Assembly (NCBI RefSeq): GCF_008831285.2
Contig: NC_045140.1
Coordinates: 10,600,505 to 10,664,504 of the forward strand
Reading direction: 5' to 3'
DNA from: Nymphaea colorata
Taxonomy: Eukaryota; Streptophyta; Magnoliopsida; Nymphaeales; Nymphaeaceae
Length of the DNA stretch: 64,000 nt
The translations under genes were made by a program, and so were the position numbers. A model generated the notes under the pieces. It did not search any database. It was given only the letters and a program-made list of their open reading frames with translations, and had not been told where the DNA came from. Position 1 is the first letter of the stretch, and each line of letters starts with the position of its first letter. Positions 10,656-21,660 of this stretch are shown here, in pieces.

Positions 10656-12729
10656 GATGTCGGAACTCAATATGTCTCAGTTTATTCTTTTTCCACGAAA
10701 GTCCCCCCAAAAAGCATTTATCAAACAAGCAGTCGGTGAAATGGAACCTATGGCAATACCCGAGTCAGAATTACCAGAATTCACTCAGATTCAGAAATAA
10801 GAACATCCCTCATCTTTGGTGAATGATCCAATTGAAGAAATTAATATTGGAACCAGTGAAGATCCTAAAATTCTTCAAATTGGCACCAGTTTGTCAGCGA
10901 ATGAGAAGAAAAGATTGGTGGACTTTCTTATAAGTAACCAAGAAGCTTTTGCTTGGACTTATGAAGATATGCCAGGCTTAGACCCCCAATTGGTTGAACA
11001 TCGTTTGCCCTTAAATCCTAATTGCAAGCCGATTAAGCAAAAATTGCGCAAGCTTGACCCTCGACTAGAAGGCCCTGTAAAAGAAGGACTAGAGGACTTG
11101 CTAAAGGCAAAATTCATTCGTGCCATCGATTACCCTGAATGGTTGGCGAACATCGTGGTGGTCCCCAAGAAAAATGGCAAAGTTAGGTTGTGCATCGACT
11201 TTCGAGACTTGAACAAAGCCACACCGAAGGATGATTATCCTCTTCCAAACATTGATCTATTGGTAGACAGTACTGCAGGCCATGCAATGTTTTCTTTCAT
11301 GGATGGATATTCGGGATATAATCAAATCAAATTAGCAGTCAAAGATCAACCTAAGACTGCTTTTACTACACCATGGGGTACTTTTTGTTACACGGTAATG
11401 CCATTTGGGTTGAAGAATGCTGGAGCAACCTATCAAAGAGCCATGGCCGCCATCTTCCATGACCAAATGCATAAAATCATGGATGCATATATCGATGACA
11501 TATTGATCAAATCCAAGACAAGAGAAGATCACATTGAAACTCTTGCCCAAGTATTCGAGAGGCTTTTACAGTACAAGCTTCGCCTGAATCCTCAAAAATG
11601 TGTGTTTGGGGTTGAGTCAGGCAAACTGTTGGGTTTCATGGTCAGTAAGAAGGGAATTGAAATGGATCTTACAAAAGCCAAGGCAATAATCGATATGCCA
11701 CCACCTACCAATATCAAGGAGTTGCGAAGCTTGCAAGGACGAATCCAATCCATCAGACGATTCATTTCCAATCTGGCCATGAGATGCGAGCCATTCAACC
11801 AGCTACTGAGGAAAGGTGTAAAGTTTGAATGGGGTTTTGAATGCCAACAGTCATTCGAAAGGATCAAGAAATACCTTCTAAATCCACCAATTCTAAAACC
11901 ACCAACGTTGGGAAGACCACTGCTGCTTTACATCACAGTAAATGAGTTAGCATGTGGCGGCTTTTTGGCACAATATGAGGAAGGAAGTCGCATCGAATAT
12001 GCAATCTATTACATTAGCAAGACTTTTGTTCAGTACGAAAAGAAGTACTCTCCAATAGAGAAAACTTGTCTGGCATTGGTTTGGATGTGTCAGAAGTTGA
12101 GACATTACTTATTAGCTTGTGAGGTCAAGATACTCTCCAAACTAAATCCTCTCAAGTACATCTTGGAACAGCCATTCCTTAATGGGCGTATCGCAAAATG
12201 GCAAGTTCTGTTGATGCAATATGATCTTGAATATGTGTCTCATAAGTCAATCAAAGGACAAACAATTGCGGATCAGTTAGCAGACTTCCCTCAGTACGAA
12301 GAAATCAGAACAAATGATGAGTTTCCAGATGAACATGTACTAAGATTGGAAACAGTTTCGACATGGAAGATGTACTTTGACGGGTCCAGAAATGTGATGG
12401 GAGCAGGCATAGGCATCTTACTCATCACTCCAGAAAGCGAAATGATCCCGTACTCTTTGAAACTTGATTTTCCATGTACCCATAACATGGCTGAATATGA
12501 AGCCCTCATACAAGGACTTCGTTCTTTATTGAGTTTTCAAGTGAAAAGAGTGCATGCCTTCGGCGACTCTCAGCTTATTATAAACCAAGTGAATGGAGAA
12601 TGGCAAGTCAAAGATGAAAAGTTGGTGTCACATCAAGAAATTGCTACCTCCTTAATCTGTCAATTCGAAGAAGTACAATTGGCTCACGTAAAGAGAGAAG
12701 GTAACCCTATTGCGGATGCCTCGCGAGCT
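10656..12729 (+). pseudogene. Reverse transcriptase with two RNase H domains (Tat/Ogre type)
   Basis: One frame from 10656 with a TAA at 10798-10800; the long open part is 10816-12729 (638 aa). The RT core has FIRAIDYPEWLANIVVVPKK, LCIDFRDLNKATPKDDYPLP and the catalytic YIDD at residues 225-228 of that part. A connection/RNase H region follows (IEKTCLALVWMCQKLRHYLL). A second, archaeal-type RNase H lies at about residues 515-638, with D522 (MYFDGS), E560 (MAEYEA), D584 (GDSQL) and D634 (NPIADAS) all present. Two RNase H domains in series are the hallmark of the Tat clade. It makes the DNA copy of the element. The single in-frame stop and the stop at 12730 break the link to integrase. Confidence 0.93.
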
Positions 12730-14098
12730 TAGGATCAACCATCACTTTTCGAACCAATGAAGCAATCCGTTCTTTTGAGATTGGAAGATTAGAACACCCT
12801 GCTTTTGAAACGATGGCACATGTTCATCATATCCAAGGGGGGATACGCCTTGGTACCATGACATCAAAAGGTACATTGAAAGAGGAGAATTCCCGACTGA
12901 AATGTCTAAAAATGAACAAAAAGCAATACAACGTATGTCAGCAAGGTACTTTATCCTAGCAGGGGTATTATACAGACGTGGATTTAGCACTGAATACTCT
13001 CGGTGCCTTGATGAAGATGAGGCAAAGAAAGTAATCGAAGAATCACATCGAGGAGATTGTGGAGGCCATGTTGGTTACCAAACCCTCACCAAACAAATAA
13101 TTCGAGCAGGGTATTATTGGCCAACCATGCAAAAAGATTGTCACCAATTTGTCAAAAGATGCAAAGAATGTCAACTGCATGCTCCAGTAATTCATGCCCC
13201 AGCCTCTCACTTGCATTCTGTGACATCTCCTTGGCCGTTTTCAATGTGGGCCTTTGACGTAGTCGGACCGATATCCCCTGCAGCTTCTAACGGCCATAAG
13301 TATTTTCTTGCTGCAACAGATTATTTTACCAAGTGGGTAGAAGTCGTCACACTTAGAATAGTGGAAGGACGTCATGTAGTGTCCTTCATTCACAAAAATC
13401 TTCTTTGCAGATTTGGAGTCCCTCATGATATAGTATCAGACAATGGAACACATTTCAAGAATGAAAAGATGAGGCAGTTGTGCAGCAAATACCACATCAC
13501 GCACCATTTTTCAGCTCCTTATTACCCCCAAGGCAATGGACAAGCAGAGGCTACCAACAAGATCCTGATCTGCATCTTGGAACGGACAGTAGAAACTAGA
13601 AGAGATTGGCATGAAAAGATGCACAACGCTCTATGGGCATATCGCACCACTATGAGAACTCCAACAAATGCCACTCCAGCAGAGCTAATTTATGGAACAG
13701 AAGTGGTTCTACCATTACATGTGTTGAAACCTGCTTTGAAGTTCGCTTCTCTCATAGAGCTCCCTCTTACTCAATATCAACAAAAAAGGCTAATGCAACT
13801 CGATTTGCTAGATGAAAAGAGGCTAAAAGCGGCTGAACATGCTGAAGCTTATCGCCAAAGGGTAGCCAGACAATTTGCCAAGTCAGTTATCGAGAGACAG
13901 TTCAAAGTGAATGATTCGGTCCTACGATCTGCAGTGTACCTGAGAGGACGACCACGAGGCAAGTGGGCACCAAATTGGGAAGGCCCATATGTCATTAAGG
14001 AAGTTTTGCCCCACAATTCATACCGACTAATTGATGCTGATGGGGTGGAATTTGCCGATCCTGTTAATGCCCTTCACCTCAAGAAATTTTATGTCTAG
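12730..14098 (+). pseudogene. Integrase of the gypsy element, linker frameshifted, core intact
   Basis: The linker after RNase H is frameshifted near 12727 and again at a G-run (12836-12841). From 12902 the frame is open for 398 aa. It has an HHCC zinc finger (H49, then CKECQ), and a catalytic triad D119 (AFDVVGP), D180 (SDNGTHF) and E216 (GQAEATNK) with the D-35-E spacing expected. The C-terminal part has GKWAPNWEGPYVI, a GPY-type module seen in gypsy integrases. It inserts the DNA copy into the host chromosome. The catalytic residues are intact, but the protein cannot be made as part of an unbroken polyprotein. Confidence 0.93.
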
Positions 14099-14233
14099 TT
14101 CTCTTGTATTCATTTTCCAATCAATGGCAAACATTTGTGTTTCCACATCGACTATTCAATCTAGATTCTTCCCAGTTGTAAAACATGACAATTACACTGG
14201 GGCATTTTTATTTTTATCGCTCAGGGCTTGAGA
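14099..14233 (+). other. Start of the 3' untranslated region
   Basis: Short non-coding stretch between the integrase stop and the minisatellite. No motif recognised. Confidence 0.5.
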
Positions 14234-14523
14234 GCAACCCGTGCAGGTAAAGGGTTAAACCCGCAATATGAGGGCAACCCATGCAGGCAAGGGGTTAAAC
14301 CTGCAATGGTAGCCAAAGCAACCCATGCAGGCAAAGGGGTTAAACCTGTGCTACAAGCCAAAGCAACCCACACAGTTAAAGGGTTCAACTTGTGATGCAA
14401 GTCAAGGCAACCCATTCAGGGGGGTTAATCCTGAATTTGAAATCGGCAAACCCATGCAGGTAAGGGGTTAAACCTGCAATTTAAGCTCAAACAACCCATT
14501 CAAGTAAGGGGTAAAGCCTGAAA
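14234..14523 (+). repeat. Minisatellite of seven hairpin-forming units, 39-45 bp each
   Basis: Units start at 14234, 14274, 14318, 14363, 14407, 14446 and 14491. The typical unit is GCAACCC, a 6-7-bp stem arm (TGCAGG), a loop AAGGGGTTAA, and the other arm (CCTGCA). Arms differ between units in paired fashion: ATTCAGG with CCTGAAT in unit 5, CACA with TGTG in unit 4. The array lies between the integrase stop and the polypurine tract, so it is part of the genomic RNA. Tandem repeats in this position are known in Ogre-like elements. The reverse-strand ORF across it is a by-product of the repeat. Confidence 0.92.
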
Positions 14524-14604
14524 CATCTCTATGAAAATATCTTGCTTGAAAAATTTGTGGCGTTTATCTTTGTCACTAAGCACAGCTAACACCGGCTTAT
14601 TAAC

Positions 14605-14613
14605 AAAGAGGGG
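14605..14613 (+). other. Polypurine tract
   Basis: AAAGAGGGG followed by CATC and the TGTAATCACC start of the right LTR. It is the primer for plus-strand DNA synthesis, in the expected place. Confidence 0.8.
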
Positions 14614-14617
14614 CATC

Positions 14618-17600
14618 TGTAATCACCCCAAATTTTTCTAAAGGACTATGATGTTTTATCCAAATGCGAAATTCAAATTTAGACACAAGATTTCCAAATA
14701 CTACTCTCAGATCCAAATTAAATCCAAAATAGAACTCTCAGATCCAAATTAAATCCAAAATACTACTTTTAGATCCAAAACCCAAGTTCAGATCCAAATC
14801 AATCATTTAAGACTGATTTGCTCTTCCTTTTGACCAAAAAACCTTCTTTTAAAGGGTGATTTTAGTCTTTTTTAAACAAGACCGATTTGCCCTTCCTTTT
14901 GGCCAAAAAATCTCCTTTTGGAGGGCGATTTTAGTCTTTTTAGGTCAAAAAATTCAAATTTTGGGTTTTGGCTCCAAAATCCTCTATAAATACCCCCCCA
15001 TATCTCCCCTCTTGGGCAAGATTGGTCCTTGGGAGAAACTCTAGTGTATTCTCACTTGAAGACTTAGAGTTTCTCTTAAGCTCTCTCTCTCTCTCCCTCT
15101 TCCTCTTTTCATTTCCTTCTCCAACTTAGAGCAAGCACTTTTGGAGCTTCATTCAAAAGGGGATCTTCAAGTGAAGGTGTTCATCTTCCTTAAGTTATTT
15201 CCCATTAGAGGTATATAATCTTCATCTCTCTCATTTCTCTCTTCTTTCTTTTCATTAATGTTCTTATTATTATGTTATTTCTTTCTCTTAAACATAGTGT
15301 TGTTGTTGTTGTTTTCATTTTTTTTTTTTTTCTCATCTTCATCTCCCCATGGCCAAAGGAGATAGCACTCAACCTCTTTTTAGAGACAAGAGGCTATGCT
15401 CAAATGCACCGGGAGCATGAGAAGATGAGATGATATTTTATTTTATGATTAAATCATGCTCTTTCAAGTATTCTTGTTGTTCTTGTTCTTTCTCTTTCTT
15501 CTCTTCAATATATATTCTTGTTGTTGTTATTCTTTTCCTTAATGAATATATTTTTGTTGTTATTGTTATTTCATTTCTTCAATATAGTCTTGTCCTTGTT
15601 ATTTTCTTTTTTTTCTCTTCTTCCTCTTCCCATGACCAAAGGAGATAACCCTCAATCTCTTTTTAGAGACAAGAGGCTATGCTCAAGTGCATTGGGAGTG
15701 TGAAAAGATGAGAGGATCTTTCGTTTCATGATTGAATCATGTTTTTTTTCTTTTATTAAATATAACATTGTATCTCTTTCTACATTTTCTTCTCATCTTC
15801 ATCTCCCCACGGCTAAAAAAGGTAGCTCTCAATCTCTTTTTAGAGACAAGAGGCTATACTCAAAGTGCACCGGGAGCATGGAAAGATGAGATGATCTTTC
15901 ATTTTAATCATGTTCTTTCTTTTAATGAATACATTCTTATTGTTTTTTTTTTGTTTCCTCTTATTTTTCCCTCTTCCTCATTTCTCCATGGCCAAAAGAG
16001 ATAGCTCTCAATCTTTATTTTAGAGTCAAGAGGCTATACTCAAGTTCACCGGGAACATGAGAAGATGAGGTGGTATATCAATTCATAGTTACATCATGTC
16101 TTCCCTCCTAATTGGACTTTGCTTTTTCCATCATTCTCTTTCTTTCTTTCATTCCTTGAATGTTATCTATAAATTATGCACGCATGGTTGCTTGGTTCTT
16201 TACTTACATGTGAATGTATGGCGGGAATGAGAGTATGGTTTGGAGATTCTTTATTTTCATATTAATTTTTGAGGTTGGGACTTGTCCAACCCGGGATAAA
16301 CCCTCACGAAAATGTACATGTTAATATGCATTTTCATGGCATTTTGCGCTAGTTTCCTTCTTAATCATCACATTAGGAACCCTAACGAATGCTTCGTTAT
16401 GTTGCTTGTTTTCTTTCATACCCAACGGTGGAAGAAATATATCTCTTACAACAAACTAAATAATAACATTCTATACTTATATAAATCATATTTTCCAAAA
16501 CATTTTCAAAAAGAACCTTCTAATATGGCCTTAGGGACTTAGCTTAGACTCTTGCATGAGTCCAAGCTCCCCTCCGGCCCACATTAAATTTGAAGTTGGT
16601 AATTTTAAGTTGTTCCTTGATTTTTTTTTTTTTAATCTTGTGAAGATATGGATGTATACACATGTTACATACATTTATGCCAACATGATGACCCCCATCT
16701 TTCTCTCTCTATGCTTTCACTTTCTATTTTATAAATTTTCATATGTGCATGAATACGTATGTACATGTGTTCCATCTCCTCTCTTTCAAATATTTATTCC
16801 TCTTTTCAAGACAAAAATCTTCTCTTATAACATTTCTCATACCCATATATGCGTATGATATTTTTCTTTTCCTCTAAAATCTCTCTTTCTCTTCGAATCA
16901 ATACATCTTTTTCTCTTTATATGTGATGATATGTACACAAGTATGCATGTCTTTCTCTATATCTCTCTCTTTCCTTTCATAAGAGTGTTTTATCTCTTGT
17001 ATTCTTCTTAACATTCTCATCTCATGAACTTTCTATTTACCAACTTCAATAAGACCACAAATCAAGTAATGACCCAATATTGGAATCATGCTTGATGGTC
17101 TACAATCTCTATCCATTTTCAAAAAAATTTTCCTTCTTATATATAATAATTATAACAACGAAATCTTAGATGTATGTTGTGGTAGGAATGATATTAGATG
17201 AATGTTGTGGTAGGAATGTTTTACTTTTTTTCAATCATATAGGGTAAATGCATTCATGCATTCTCACCCACTTTATTTCACTTATGATCACAAGCACCTC
17301 TCTAAAGGAACTTAAGCAAGAAGGGATGGAGCTCTAGCTAGGTGGTAACCGAATTAGAGCAAAATCTCAAACCTACTTAAAGTCTTAAGAGAACACTAAA
17401 GTGATTTCAAAATGTTTTCACAAGTTTTTCAAACGATATTTACTAGTTTCACTTTTTCCTCAAAACATTTCACATTTTCAAGCAATTCTTCAAGAACCCT
17501 TTCAAAAGTTTGAAACTCCAAACTTTCAATATTTTCTACACCGCATATAGAATCAAAAAGATGTTTAGTTAAAACGAAATGCATCAATGATAAACATAGT

Positions 17601-17744
17601 CCTTGGGTTGATTACCCCCGGTAAAGGCGCCGGGAACGGTCGATCCTCGTACCGACGGGCGAGTCCCTTTCTTTCCTCTTTCAAAACAAAAACCTTATTT
17701 TTCTGGAGCACTCCAAAACCAATGAAAATTTTGGGATGCAAACA
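14618..17744 (+). repeat. Right LTR of the gypsy element, complete (3127 bp)
   Basis: Starts TGTAATCACC after the polypurine tract and ends GATGCAAACA, where similarity to the left LTR stops. It has the same TATA box (14985-14992), four cassettes (from about 15346), hairpin and GC-rich end as the left copy. The next five bases, CAATG (17745-17749), should be the target-site duplication, but the matching left flank lies outside the window. Confidence 0.95.
14985..14992 (+). promoter_or_regulatory. TATA box of the right LTR
   Basis: Same TATAAATA octamer and surroundings as at 300-307. In the 3' LTR it could drive read-through into the flank. Confidence 0.55.
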
Positions 17745-17989
17745 CAATGTTAGTGGAATGTTGCATTGCTTCTTTTGGAGACATGGTACCCAATCTCTTC
17801 CTTGCACATATCACCGAAGACAATTTCTTCATCATCGTCAAATGTACAACATTAACTTATTGGAATAGTAAGTTTACAAAAATAAAATAGTAAGTTCTGT
17901 GTTGCAAAAGAATCAAGCAAGTTTTGACCACTGAGTCCCTTAACGAGTTCTAAAACAGCAATATAGACAACACAAAAGAGTCTATCAAA

Positions 17990-18244
17990 GTGCCACCTCA
18001 AGGGAAAGAAGTGGTGCAAACATTCTTGGAGGATTACATGTTACCAGTGAACCTTTATGTAGCAGGATATTACCTAAATCCTATCTTAAGACATTCTACA
18101 ACATTTAAAATGGACAGAGAAAGGAACAAGGGCATACTACATAATATCGATAAACTGGACACCCAGCCTAACATACAAAATGTCACTCATTCAAGACAGA
18201 ACTATATGGTAGTTTTCAAGGTGATACGCAAAGATCAGAGATAG
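17990..18244 (+). pseudogene. Possible hAT transposase fragment
   Basis: An open frame without a good ATG encodes LYVAGYYLNPILRHS and then MDRERNKGILHNIDKL. This resembles the region of hAT-family transposases that typically reads LHAAGYFLNP followed by a small helical segment. No N- or C-terminal transposase parts, terminal repeats or target-site duplication were found, so this is at most a relic. Alternative: chance similarity. Confidence 0.4.
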
Positions 18245-20189
18245 AACACTGAAAATAAAACAACAACGTATCAGGTATAGTAGGAAAATTTCCAATTTAT
18301 CTTTCATAATTGTAATTAGAGTTGTTTATTGTTTTCTCATAATGTTTCATAATTTCGTTTATGTTTTGATATGTGGTAAAATAGTTTTACGAACGATTGC
18401 CCAAATGTTAAATATTTTGACCAGCAATGTCAGTGGACATGAGAGTACACCTGTTTTGTAAGTCAACCCACTAATATATATTTGTTTTATAATATATATG
18501 TTGACAATTTTCTGATTAATTAGGCATTGGAAAAAGTTACACAAGAAAGCATAAAGAGCAAGTTGATCTTTTCAAAATTGAGGGAGCAAATAAGCTAAAC
18601 ATGATGAGCCAATGTTTGATGTTGTTGTAACTGGTGTTTTCAATTATTGAGTGGCTGTTGATGTTGCTGCTCGTGCTTGTGTCTGTGGGGTGTGGCATGT
18701 TGACAACCAACGCTTCCTTTTCATACGCTACCTTTGGCATGAAGCTCTTGTAATTTAGCCCCATTGAAGTGCTGATCTTGTAATTTCCTTTTTGTTTACT
18801 TTCTACAGAGATGAGAGAACAAACGTCACTTGTCTTGCACTGTCCTCCACTCATAACGCCATTCTTTCTTTTCTTGTAGGGTTTGGAGATAGACAAAAAA
18901 ACAAGTTTTCAGAAGACTGCAAAGACTCAAGTGAGAAATTGTCTTCTGCTCATGACAATAAAGCTAAAGTTGATACTGTTAAGCAGCATGCTATAGTCGT
19001 AGAGGAGGCAACTGCTGGCCAAAGTATGTGTTCTAAATTACTCTAGTCTATAGATATTTCTTCAAAGTTACTTCAGCATATCCAACCATCACATTTATTT
19101 AGCTTATACATTCTATGGATGTTGATGTATTGTATATGAATTTTAAATACAATTCTAATTGCTCCTGTCCCTTATGAATTTTAAATACAGTTTTAATAAT
19201 TGACTCTTCCCCTTGCATGTAGTAGAAATGACTGCATTGGTAACCTAGGTTCAGCTGACATTTATTTTCTAACAATAGTACAGAAATCACATGCACTTGT
19301 AACACAATAAAAAACCTAGGTGTATTTCTTAGAAAAACCTTGAATTGCTTGCAGAAATCAGGTGCACTTGTAACACAATACAAAAATTTGCACTACATGG
19401 TTTCTCATATGGAGCATAAAATAATGCCCATTTAATTATGAATTATGTTTTTAGAATAGGTAAACCCAGAAGTTTAGAAGATAAAAATAAAAAAAAACAA
19501 ATAACAAAAGTTGGTTTTTCATAAGATCTTGTTAAATTTCAAGAATTGGCGATTCTAGTCCTTTCAGAACCTCGTTTCAACAATGTGGCCTTAAAAAAAA
19601 AAGTTGATGTTCTCTAGTTTGTGCAATATGTCAATACATATTATTATTTTTTTGAAATGCCATAAGAATATAATTGTACTTTGCACGAGCACATCATGTG
19701 GGAAAGATGCTACATGAGGTGGGTTGAATATGTAGGTACGTAAAAACAAATTAGATATTTTGAGACCCCTTTGGGCAGTGTTAGTTCAAGAATTATGTTT
19801 AGGTAAATGACATTATGACTGCCACAATAATTATGCTAAGGTTCAGATTGATTATTGATTATATAAGGAAAGTTTGAATATTAGTATAACTAGATGGCAT
19901 CTCATGATGAATTATACGATTGGTAGTGATTGTGTGTCAAATCACATTGAAGTCACACTCATAGTTTTGTACAAATATTATACTGTAGTTTGTATTGCTT
20001 GCAAATATTTCATCATTCAGTCTTCCTCCATGTTCTTTGTCATCTATTACAATACATGAAGAGTTATGTTTAGCTTTCGTTTTTTATATTATTGTTGTAT
20101 GTTTGTTTGTTTGCACAACAAGTCACCTATTTAAACTTATTTCATGTAACTAAATTGCTTGATTTTCTTATACTTCTATTTGTTAAACT
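18245..20189. other. AT-rich spacer, no recognised gene
   Basis: Several ORFs of 60-120 codons occur on both strands (for example 18537-18896 minus and 18792-19046 plus), but none has a recognisable domain. Two short direct repeats are visible: TGAATTTTAAATACA (about 19136 and 19176), and a CAGAAATCA...TGCACTTGTAACACAATA segment near 19282 and 19353. Confidence 0.5.
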
Positions 20190-20950
20190 TAGATGAGTAG
20201 CTACCATTGACAAACTACAGTGGGATGAAGTTCAATGGCAGTTTTTATTTGACATGATGTTAGAGCAAGCTAAGATTCCTAGAATGCAGACATCAGGTGG
20301 ACTAAAAGAAACAACTACGAAGATGGTTGAACAAAAAAAATTGTGGAAGCATATAGACCAATGTTTACATTAGAGGACATTTGAAACAAGCTGAAAAAGC
20401 AAAAACCTAACTTACAAGTGATGAAAGAGATGCTTACTGCTTCAGAATTTGGGTGGGACCTAGATAACAAAATTATACAAGCAGATGATGACGTTGTGGA
20501 AAGAGTATACGAAAAAGTGCTCAAATAGAAAAAAGTATAAATTGCCAGTAATATGAAAGTATTATGAGCATGTAATGGAAATTTGGAGATCTTACACAAA
20601 ATTGGATGACAATAGGTGTGGCGTAGATAGTAAGGCACTAGATGATGTACAGATAAATATGGATGAACAAGATGAGAAGAATTTTCAGTTACCTACTTCA
20701 CCAATGGATAACAATGCTCATACTCAGAGAGAAACATCTAACAGCACGAGGAAAAACACAAGAACTAGAACCTCTACAACCATGAATAATGATACTTCTG
20801 ACTAGAACCTCTACAACCATGAATAATGATACTTCTGACTAGAACCTCTACAACCATGAATGATGATACTTCTGAAACCATTGGTGAGTACATATGGCAA
20901 CTTGTGGAAACCCAACTTGCAGCTATTTTGCAGAAGAGTGGAGCAATTTT
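20190..20950 (+). pseudogene. PIF/Harbinger-type ORF1 with Myb/SANT-like domain, 5' part, split by copia
   Basis: Reading across several stops, this encodes a trihelix/Myb-like domain as in PIF/Pong ORF1 and L10-interacting-MYB-type plant proteins. It opens with WDEVQWQFLFDMMLEQAKIP, then has NLQVMKEMLTASEFGWDLDN and IIQADDDVVERVYEKVLK, and a KYYEHVMEIWRSYT segment near 20563. Such proteins bind DNA and help the transposase. A Ser/Thr/Asn-rich linker contains three 37-bp tandem copies (20769-20879), which shift the frame. The copia element starts at 20951 inside the coding sequence, and the rest of the frame is at 26006-26141. Confidence 0.7.
20769..20879 (+). repeat. Three tandem copies of a 37-bp unit
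   Basis: The unit begins AACCTCTACAACCATGAAT and ends ACTAG; copies start at 20769, 20806 and 20843, the third slightly diverged. As 37 is not a multiple of three, expansion shifts the ORF1 frame and brings in a TAG. Confidence 0.9.
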
Positions 20951-21307
20951 CGATAAAATCAAGCATCAAGATATAGAGTTGTTCTTCTATGTCCACACGA
21001 TCTTCTCTCACGTCGACTTAGTAGGTGAGGTTCTATTATTATATAAAAAATGTTACATAATGTCAGTCTTGGAAAGATATCTTTCCTTTTGTTTACAATT
21101 AGATTTATTCATGCGTTGGAATTTAATTCCCTTTGCGGGCTTGACAGTTTCCCTTTTCTGTGTTGCTGTAATCAAGGGATATATCAGTTGTTGTTGATTT
21201 CCATTATCCTCAATTTCCTTTCCTTTTTTTTAGCATGATTTTGTCTATGTGGTGCATTTCTAGGATGAGATCCAGATTGGGTACTCGTTAGATCTAATAT
21301 GCTAAGA
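20951..21307 (-). repeat. 3' LTR of copia element 1
   Basis: Pairs with 25615-26000. On the + strand it runs from CGATAAAATCAAGC to AATATGCTAAGA. ATTTT (20946-20950) precedes it and ATTTT (26001-26005) follows the other LTR: a 5-bp target-site duplication. Next to it (21308-21316) is the complement of a G-rich polypurine tract. The canonical TG start is TC in both LTRs. Confidence 0.92.
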
Positions 21308-21660
21308 TCCCCCCCTCAAATTCAATGGTTCTAAACGAACATTGAGTTTGAAACGTCCTCAAACAAAGGCATCTATGGATAGAGCTTTGGTGAGAGGATC
21401 CGCCAATTGATGAGAGGTAGAAATGTGTCTTACAGAGAGTTGTCTGCGGGAAACAAGATCTTGAACAAAGTGTATATCCAGTTCAATATGTTTTCTTTTT
21501 TGATGAAGAACCGGATTCGCCGTCATATAGGTGGTATTAATGTTGTCGCACCAAGAATTGGTGGTTCTGAAAGATAGATACCCATATCCTCTGCAGCAGT
21601 GTTGGCGACTACTCAGTACTCAACTTCAGTGGAGGATGGGGCGACAGTGGGTTGTTTCTT
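21308..21660 (-). other. Copia element 1: polypurine tract and degraded end of RNase H
   Basis: The + strand CCCCCCCTC reads GAGGGGGGG on the coding strand, next to the 3' LTR. The rest encodes disrupted remnants of the RNase H C-terminus, where an S-T-E-V-E-Y segment can be read, and then 3' untranslated sequence. Confidence 0.6.

Noticed and set aside
14221-14523. Regularly spaced repeats that could suggest a CRISPR array, and a reverse-strand ORF across them
   Set aside because: The units are direct tandem repeats without unique spacers, inside a plant retrotransposon. The ORF arises from the repeat period and has no start context or homologous domain.
17565-17868. ORFs on both strands across the right LTR boundary
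   Set aside because: They span the junction of LTR and flank, so they cannot be ancestral genes, and have no recognisable domain.
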